9,950 nt of DNA from Planctomycetota bacterium (GTDB taxonomy: Bacteria; Planctomycetota; Planctomycetia; Pirellulales; UBA1268), in assembly GCA_027622795.1 (NCBI GenBank), contig JAQBZA010000085.1:1-9950 (forward strand). Reading direction: 5' to 3'. A program made the position numbers and the translations under genes. Positions 5,638 through 9,950 of the stretch are shown piece by piece. The notes beneath the pieces are model-generated. The model saw only the letters and a list, made by a program, of their open reading frames with translations. It was not told where the DNA came from and did not search any database. Numbering within the stretch: the stretch's first letter is position 1; each line of letters begins with the position of its first letter.

Positions 5638-8118
5638 ATGGCCGACGAGACCAACAACCCTGAATACACATCAGCAGACTTAAAGCACCTCTCCGACCGC
5701 GAGCATGTCCGCGAGCGGTTTGGCATGTACATCGGCGATAACACCTCCCGCGGGCTCCACCATCTCGTCTACGAGGTGGTCGACAACTCGATCGACGAGT
5801 GCATGGCCGGCTACGCCAAGCATGTGGGCGTGACGGTGAATGTCGACGGGAGTGTGACGGTTGAGGACGACGGCCGCGGCATCCCGGTCGACCGCCATCC
5901 GCAGCTTTCCGAGGAGATGGAACGGGAGGTCTCCACGCTCGAGGGCGTGATGACGGTGCTCAAGTTTGGCGGGAAGTTTGAAAAGGGGGCCTATCAGACG
6001 TCGGGCGGTCTCCATGGCGTGGGTGTGACCGTGGTCAACTTCCTCTCCGAGTGGTGCGAGGTGGAGGTGTCCCGCGAGGGGCATGTCTGGCAGCAGGAGT
6101 ACCAGCGGGGCGAGCCGACCGGCCCCGTGCGAAAGATGGGCACGACCTCGCGGACCGGCACGAAGACCACCTTCAAGCCCGACCCGCAGATCTTCCCGCA
6201 GACGAAGTTCTCGTGGGACACCCTCTCCCGCCGGCTGCGGGAACTCGCCTTTCTGAATTCAGGTGTGCGGATCACGTTTGCCGACGCCGCCAGTGGTTCG
6301 AGCGAGGAGTATTTCTACGAGCGGGGTGTGGAGGAATTCGTCGAATACTTGAACAAGGCAAGCGATCCGATCCACTCCGATGTGATCACGATCAAGGGAG
6401 CTGGCGACGGGATCACGTGGGATATCGCCCTGCAATACACGGGCGAATACACCGAGAGCCTCCACAGCTACGTCAACAACATTTCCACGACAGAGGGGGG
6501 CACGCACGTCTCCGGGTTTCGCTCCGCGCTCACGCGGGCCCTCAATGCGTATGGCAAGAAGAGCGGCATCTACAAGGATCTCGTGCCGACCGGTGAAGAC
6601 ATTCGCGAGGGGCTCACGACGGTGATCAGCGTGCGGGTGCCCCATCCGCAGTTTGAGGGTCAGACAAAGACGAAGCTCGGCAACGGTGAGGTGGAGGGGA
6701 TCATCAACTCGGCCGTCGGTGACTTTCTCTCCAAATACCTCGAAGAAAATCCCAAGAGCGCCAAGGCGATCATCCAGAAGGGTGTGCTGGCAGCGGAGGC
6801 CCGCGAGGCGGCCAAGAAGGCGAAGGCCCTGCTTCGCGAGCGGAAGGGCGCGCTCTCCGGCGGTGGCCTGCCGGGCAAACTTCGCGACTGCACCAGCCGC
6901 GACGTGGAGCGGTGCGAACTCTACCTCGTGGAGGGTGATTCGGCCGGTGGCTCAGCCGAGGGGGGCCGCCATCGTGAATACCAGGCGATCCTGCCGCTGC
7001 GGGGCAAGATCATCAACGCCTACAAGAGCCGCGATGACAAGGTGCTGGCCAACGAAGAGGTTCGCAGCGTGATCTCGGCGATCGGGGCCGGCATTGGCGA
7101 AGAAGCCGATCTCGGCAAGCGGCGGTATGACAAGGTCGTGATCATGACCGACGCCGATGTCGACGGCTCCCATATTCGTACGCTCTTGCTCACGTTCTTC
7201 TATCGGCAGATGTATCGGCTGGTGGCCGAGGGGCATGTCTATGTCGCCCAGCCGCCACTCTTCCGTGTGCGGAGCAAGAAACAGGTTTACTACGTGCAGA
7301 CCGAAGAGGAGATGAAGAACCAGCTTCTCGATCAGGGGCTTGGGGAGGGCGTGTTTCTGCCGGGCGATGGCCGGGAGATCGCCGGCGAGGAAATGCAGAA
7401 GCTCTGCCGCACGCTCTCCGGGCTCGAAGATGCGCTCCTGGCGCTCGAACGCCGGGGCATCAGCCTGCGGGATCATGCCGCCCGCCGTGATGCGGCGACC
7501 GGCAAGCTGCCGATGTATCACGTCTACTTCGGGCTCGAGGAACACTGGTTTACCAGCCGCGATGATCTCGAGGCGTTTGTGAAGAGCAAGGAGCAGGCGG
7601 CCGGCGGTGAACTGCAGGTGGGGCGGGCGGAAGAGGCGGCTGCTGCCAACGACCCGACGCCCGGCACGGCCCCAGGCACCGGTGCTGACCAGCTCGTGGT
7701 GATCGACCTTCACGAAGTGCGCAGCATCAACGCGGGCCTCAAGGAGCTCGAGGCGATGGGATTCGGCACCGAAGCGCTGATGCCGCAGGATCGCACCGGT
7801 CGCGAAGAGGCGCGGTACACGCTGCGGCGTGGTGAAAACGAAATCGGCCTCGAGGATCTTCGTGGCCTGCTGACAGCGGTGCGGCGGGCGGGTGAAAAAG
7901 GTCTCTCGATCACCCGCTTCAAGGGCCTCGGGGAAATGAATGCCGAGGAGTTGCGGGAGACGACGCTCGATCCAGCCAACCGCACGCTCCTTCGGGTGAC
8001 GATGACCGATGCAGCGGCGGCCGACGATCTCTTCCGCGTCTTGATGGGGGAGAAGGTGGAGCCCCGCCGCGACTTCATCGAGCGGCATGCCCTCGACGTG
8101 AAAAACCTCGACGTGTGA
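5638..8118 (+). CDS. gyrB: DNA gyrase subunit B
   Basis: This 826-residue ATPase subunit of the type II topoisomerase works with GyrA (not in this window) to introduce negative supercoils. The GHKL ATPase domain shows Glu46 and Asn50 (YEVVDNSIDE), DDGRGIP (77-83) and GGLHGVG (123-129). The transducer QTKTKLGN has Gln342 and Lys344. The TOPRIM domain has Glu432 (EGDSAGGSA) and the metal-binding Asp505/507/509 (DADVDGSH). The C-terminal tail carries FKGLGEMN (761-768). At ~826 aa it is of the long E. coli type, with an insert after TOPRIM that includes a low-complexity Ala/Gly/Pro/Glu linker (about 652-684). The usual RPGMYIG is RFGMYIG here. Start 5638 was chosen from SD spacing; 5629 would add three residues. 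A ParE identity is less likely because of length and insert type, but motifs alone do not fully exclude it. Confidence 0.95.
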   Translation: MADETNNPEYTSADLKHLSDREHVRERFGMYIGDNTSRGLHHLVYEVVDNSIDECMAGYAKHVGVTVNVDGSVTVEDDGRGIPVDRHPQLSEEMEREVSTLEGVMTVLKFGGKFEKGAYQTSGGLHGVGVTVVNFLSEWCEVEVSREGHVWQQEYQRGEPTGPVRKMGTTSRTGTKTTFKPDPQIFPQTKFSWDTLSRRLRELAFLNSGVRITFADAASGSSEEYFYERGVEEFVEYLNKASDPIHSDVITIKGAGDGITWDIALQYTGEYTESLHSYVNNISTTEGGTHVSGFRSALTRALNAYGKKSGIYKDLVPTGEDIREGLTTVISVRVPHPQFEGQTKTKLGNGEVEGIINSAVGDFLSKYLEENPKSAKAIIQKGVLAAEAREAAKKAKALLRERKGALSGGGLPGKLRDCTSRDVERCELYLVEGDSAGGSAEGGRHREYQAILPLRGKIINAYKSRDDKVLANEEVRSVISAIGAGIGEEADLGKRRYDKVVIMTDADVDGSHIRTLLLTFFYRQMYRLVAEGHVYVAQPPLFRVRSKKQVYYVQTEEEMKNQLLDQGLGEGVFLPGDGREIAGEEMQKLCRTLSGLEDALLALERRGISLRDHAARRDAATGKLPMYHVYFGLEEHWFTSRDDLEAFVKSKEQAAGGELQVGRAEEAAAANDPTPGTAPGTGADQLVVIDLHEVRSINAGLKELEAMGFGTEALMPQDRTGREEARYTLRRGENEIGLEDLRGLLTAVRRAGEKGLSITRFKGLGEMNAEELRETTLDPANRTLLRVTMTDAAAADDLFRVLMGEKVEPRRDFIERHALDVKNLDV

Positions 8119-8155
8119 CGACACGCTGGAACAGCCGTTGCTTTGAGGAGGCTGC

Positions 8156-8172
8156 TTGCGGTGAGACCGCAA
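8156..8172 (+). terminator. Perfect hairpin downstream of gyrB
   Basis: TTGCGGT (8156-8162) and ACCGCAA (8166-8172) form seven perfect pairs around a GAG loop, 37 nt after the gyrB stop. No T-run follows. It is the best candidate in this spacer for ending or stabilising the dnaN-dciA-gyrB transcript. The rest of 8119-8262 holds a weak AATGCT hexamer (8218-8223) that might serve the next gene. Confidence 0.4.
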
Positions 8173-8262
8173 CTGCCCGTATCCTTCCGGCTTCAGGAAT
8201 CTGTGCTCGCCTGCGAGAATGCTCTACGGCCAGCCAATCCATCCTTCCCAAGGTCCGTTTGC

Positions 8263-8847
8263 ATGAAGACGACGCTCTGCTTTGCTCTGACGCTGTTCTC
8301 GGCATGTGTTTCATTCTCCACTTCATCCCTCGCACAGGAAAAAACAATGCTGCCACGCTGCTTTTTTGACATCACCGCTGACGGTCAACCGCTGGGACGC
8401 ATCGTGATGGAGCTGCGATCAGACGTGGTGCCGAAGACGGCCGAAAACTTCCGGGCGCTGTGCACCGGTGAGAAGGGCTACGGTTACAAGGGCAGCTCCT
8501 TCCATCGCGTGATTCCCGAGTTCATGTGCCAGGGCGGCGATTTTACGAACCATAACGGCACGGGCGGGAAGTCGATCTACGGAGCGAAGTTCGCCGACGA
8601 GAACTTCACGCTCAAGCACACCGGCCCGGGCGTGCTCAGCATGGCCAATGCAGGCCCCAACACGAACGGTTCGCAGTTCTTCCTCTGCACGGTGAAGACC
8701 GCCTGGCTCGATGGCAAGCACGTGGTCTTTGGTCAGGTTGTGGAAGGGATGGATGTCGTGCAGAAGATTGAGTCCTTTGGCTCAGACTCCGGCCGCACCC
8801 GCGCTAAGATTGAGATCGCCGACTGCGGTGAACTCCCACAGGAATGA
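8263..8847 (+). CDS. Cyclophilin-type peptidyl-prolyl cis-trans isomerase
   Basis: This 194-residue proline isomerase is made of a signal peptide and one cyclophilin domain. Residues 1-24 have a Lys at 2, a hydrophobic core and a Ser-Leu-Ala24 cleavage site, so the long product is expected outside the cytoplasm. The domain (about 30-190) keeps all key human cyclophilin A residues: Arg82, Phe87, Met88 and Gln90 in FHRVIPEFMCQGGDFT, Phe140 in GSQFFLCT, Trp148 and His153. It resembles the eukaryotic-like cyclophilin A type, including the CTGEKGYGYKGSSFHR loop, rather than the shorter E. coli PpiB. AAGG at 8250-8253 lies 9 nt before the ATG. An internal ATG (8347) with its own AGGA 7 nt upstream would yield a 166-residue cytoplasmic form that begins just before the domain. 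The gene converges on the outer-membrane protein gene, 25 nt away. Confidence 0.93.
   Translation: MKTTLCFALTLFSACVSFSTSSLAQEKTMLPRCFFDITADGQPLGRIVMELRSDVVPKTAENFRALCTGEKGYGYKGSSFHRVIPEFMCQGGDFTNHNGTGGKSIYGAKFADENFTLKHTGPGVLSMANAGPNTNGSQFFLCTVKTAWLDGKHVVFGQVVEGMDVVQKIESFGSDSGRTRAKIEIADCGELPQE
8336..8349 (+). promoter_or_regulatory. Internal SD and start codon in the cyclophilin gene
   Basis: AGGA (8336-8339) is followed after 7 nt by an in-frame ATG at 8347-8349. Initiation here would skip the signal peptide and give a cytoplasmic cyclophilin starting MLPRCFFDI. Spacing and sequence are better than those of the upstream start (AAGG, 9 nt). Confidence 0.4.
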
Positions 8848-8872
8848 GCGGCCTTTGCGGGTAAGCCGAATC

Positions 8873-9706
8873 TCAGTAGCGGAACGCAAGACCGGCGTCG
8901 GAGAAGAAGTTGGCGGCGTCACCGGTGAGACCCCAGCCGACGCGCAGGCCGAGTTCGACATTGTCGCCAAGGATGATGTGCGTGCCGGGGCTCAGGAACG
9001 GGCGGTTCACGTCGTCGAAAAGCCCCTGGGTAAACGTTCCGAAGTATTCGGCATGCACTTCCCACCGCTCGTTGACCGGCAGTCGCAGCACCACCGACGG
9101 CCCCCAGCGGCTGAACCAGGCCGTGTCACTCTCCGCGTACGCATACCGCATGGCGGCATCGCACCGCCAGCCGGCGGGAAACTCCCAGCCGAACACAGCC
9201 GTCGCCACGGGTTCGGTGCCAAACTCCTCGCCATACATCGGCGTGGTGGCCTCCATGATGAAGCAGCTCTCGGGAAGGAGGCCCTCCTGCCGCGATGTCT
9301 TCAGCTTGAAGCCGTAGAGGAAGTTGGATTCGTAGAGCGTGTTGCCGAACAATGGGAGTTCGCCCGCCTCGACGCTTGTGACGACGTTGCCCTGCGAGCC
9401 CACTGAGTAGTTGACCCCCAGCCGCCATTCAAACCACTCGCTGCGTCCGATCCTGCAGAGCAGCTCCGGATAGCTGTTGGTGGGCAGGCCCTCACGGTTG
9501 TCGATGTAGACATGTGACATCTCGCTAAGCACCGTGCCCGGATCGATGCAAAAGGTCGATGGAGTGAAGGCATCACGGTCGGTGTGCAACTCAATCGGTT
9601 CCAGAGCTGCTGCCGATGACAATGTCAGCCAGAGAAAAATACTGACGCCAGACACGATACCCGCGGTGCGAGCCCCTACCCGCCAGAGAGTTTGCCGCGT
9701 ACGCAT
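8873..9706 (-). CDS. Outer-membrane beta-barrel protein (putative transporter family)
   Basis: The product has 277 residues. The N-terminus has several Arg followed by a hydrophobic stretch (about 15-30) and Ala-Ala-Ala34, a good signal peptide, leaving a mature protein of about 243 residues. The rest shows alternating polar/aromatic strands typical of a barrel (EWRLGVNYSVG, NFLYGFKLKTS, ATAVFGWEFPAGW, WEVHAEYFGTF). It ends in Phe-Arg-Tyr, the C-terminal aromatic signal used by the BAM machinery. The mature N-terminal pattern, DRDAFTP then PELLCRIG-WFEWRLGVNY, recalls the 'transporter'/MetA-like barrel family (Phenol_MetA_deg) common in planctomycetes. No substrate can be named. Unusually for an outer-membrane protein it has four cysteines (53, 84, 149, 182). 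The start at 9706 rests on the signal peptide. It has no SD, and a longer in-frame extension exists upstream. Confidence 0.75.
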   Translation of the reverse strand: MRTRQTLWRVGARTAGIVSGVSIFLWLTLSSAAALEPIELHTDRDAFTPSTFCIDPGTVLSEMSHVYIDNREGLPTNSYPELLCRIGRSEWFEWRLGVNYSVGSQGNVVTSVEAGELPLFGNTLYESNFLYGFKLKTSRQEGLLPESCFIMEATTPMYGEEFGTEPVATAVFGWEFPAGWRCDAAMRYAYAESDTAWFSRWGPSVVLRLPVNERWEVHAEYFGTFTQGLFDDVNRPFLSPGTHIILGDNVELGLRVGWGLTGDAANFFSDAGLAFRY

Positions 9707-9895
9707 ACTGAGAAATTCGGCTCTTGACGCAATCGGCGCCGCGATGAATCGGTGCAATCGGCAGACCCTCGCGGTTCTCCGCGGGATACCCAGGCTGCCC
9801 ATTTTGTAGAGGGGGTTTGCGAGAGGTGCGAGCTTCACTCCCCGTAGGCGTCCACGGTCCTTCCACATCTCCGAACGACCGTTAGGCTGATTCCC
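9707..9895. promoter_or_regulatory. Divergent intergenic region with short repeats
   Basis: This 189-nt stretch separates the leftward outer-membrane gene from a rightward gene. GCAATCGGC occurs twice (9729-9737 and 9754-9762), with a related GAATCGG between them. CGCGG/CCGCG around a TTCT loop (9770-9774 and 9779-9783) makes a small hairpin. TAGGCT (9883-9888) is a -10-like hexamer 7 nt before the next start codon. These are candidate control sites only. Confidence 0.35.
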
Positions 9896-9950
9896 ATGAA
9901 AATCCTTCCCCAATTCTCCTTTGGCGTGGGCGACCGCTTTGCCCACGAGG
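9896..9950 (+). CDS. N-terminal fragment, possibly tagaturonate epimerase-like protein
   Basis: Only 18 codons are inside the window, and the gene runs off the right edge. The start MKILPQFSFGVGDRFAHE contains SFG-GDR. This resembles the SFGTGDRLG motif of UxaE-family tagaturonate/fructuronate epimerases, which act in uronic-acid breakdown. Planctomycete homologues that I recall start in much this way. There is no SD before the ATG. The -10-like TAGGCT ends 7 nt upstream, so the mRNA may be leaderless. Because only 18 residues are visible, the functional call is tentative. Confidence 0.4.
   Translation, partial: MKILPQFSFGVGDRFAHE

Noticed and set aside
6952..8172. 406-codon open frame on the - strand
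   Set aside because: It lies fully antisense to gyrB, whose motifs are complete. Long antisense frames are expected in GC-rich genes, and the translation shows no domain.
1..9950. CRISPR array, tRNA, rRNA, prophage, insertion sequence or defence system
   Set aside because: No regularly spaced repeats, cloverleaf-like sequence, transposase or toxin/nuclease-type genes were found. The genes are ordinary housekeeping and envelope genes.

Overview
The window is GC-rich bacterial chromosome with ordinary housekeeping genes. It most likely comes from a planctomycete of the Pirellulales type. That placement is inferred from the dnaN-dciA-gyrB arrangement, the style of the outer-membrane protein, the mix of Shine-Dalgarno (SD) and non-SD starts, and a REP-like repeat. 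It is not proved by any single marker. I found no phage, insertion sequence, CRISPR array, rRNA or tRNA.

Layout, left to right. (1) 40-1629 (+): a small basic single-span membrane protein of unknown function, then a complete M24B aminopeptidase P (Xaa-Pro aminopeptidase) 12 nt downstream. (2) 1630-2002: a gene-free, structured, repeat-like stretch holding a long inverted repeat and a REP-like hairpin. (3) 2003-3653 (+): a secreted FKBP-type peptidyl-prolyl isomerase closely followed by a class V PLP enzyme of the cysteine desulfurase (NifS/IscS) family. (4) 3654-4159: a 506-nt gene-free region with a terminator-like hairpin, a polypyrimidine/polypurine hairpin, a block resembling part of region 2, and the dnaN leader. 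(5) 4160-8118 (+): a compact replication cluster of dnaN (sliding clamp), dciA (DUF721 helicase-loader family, 1 nt after dnaN) and gyrB (34 nt after dciA). (6) 8119-8262: a short spacer with a perfect 7-bp hairpin, then a cyclophilin gene (8263-8847) with a signal peptide and a possible internal cytosolic start. (7) 8873-9706 (-): a convergent gene for a signal-peptide-bearing outer-membrane beta-barrel protein. (8) 9896-9950 (+): the first 18 codons of a gene that may be a tagaturonate-epimerase-like protein.

The replication genes form one probable transcription unit: the clamp, the helicase-loader protein and the gyrase B subunit act together at and behind the fork. The two peptidyl-prolyl isomerases and the outer-membrane protein are envelope functions, and the two isomerases would help fold proteins outside the cytoplasm. 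No convincing novel multigene system is present. The items most worth a second look are non-coding: related structured elements in the two large intergenic regions, a matching promoter/leader layout before the FKBP and dnaN genes, and the two possible starts of the cyclophilin gene.
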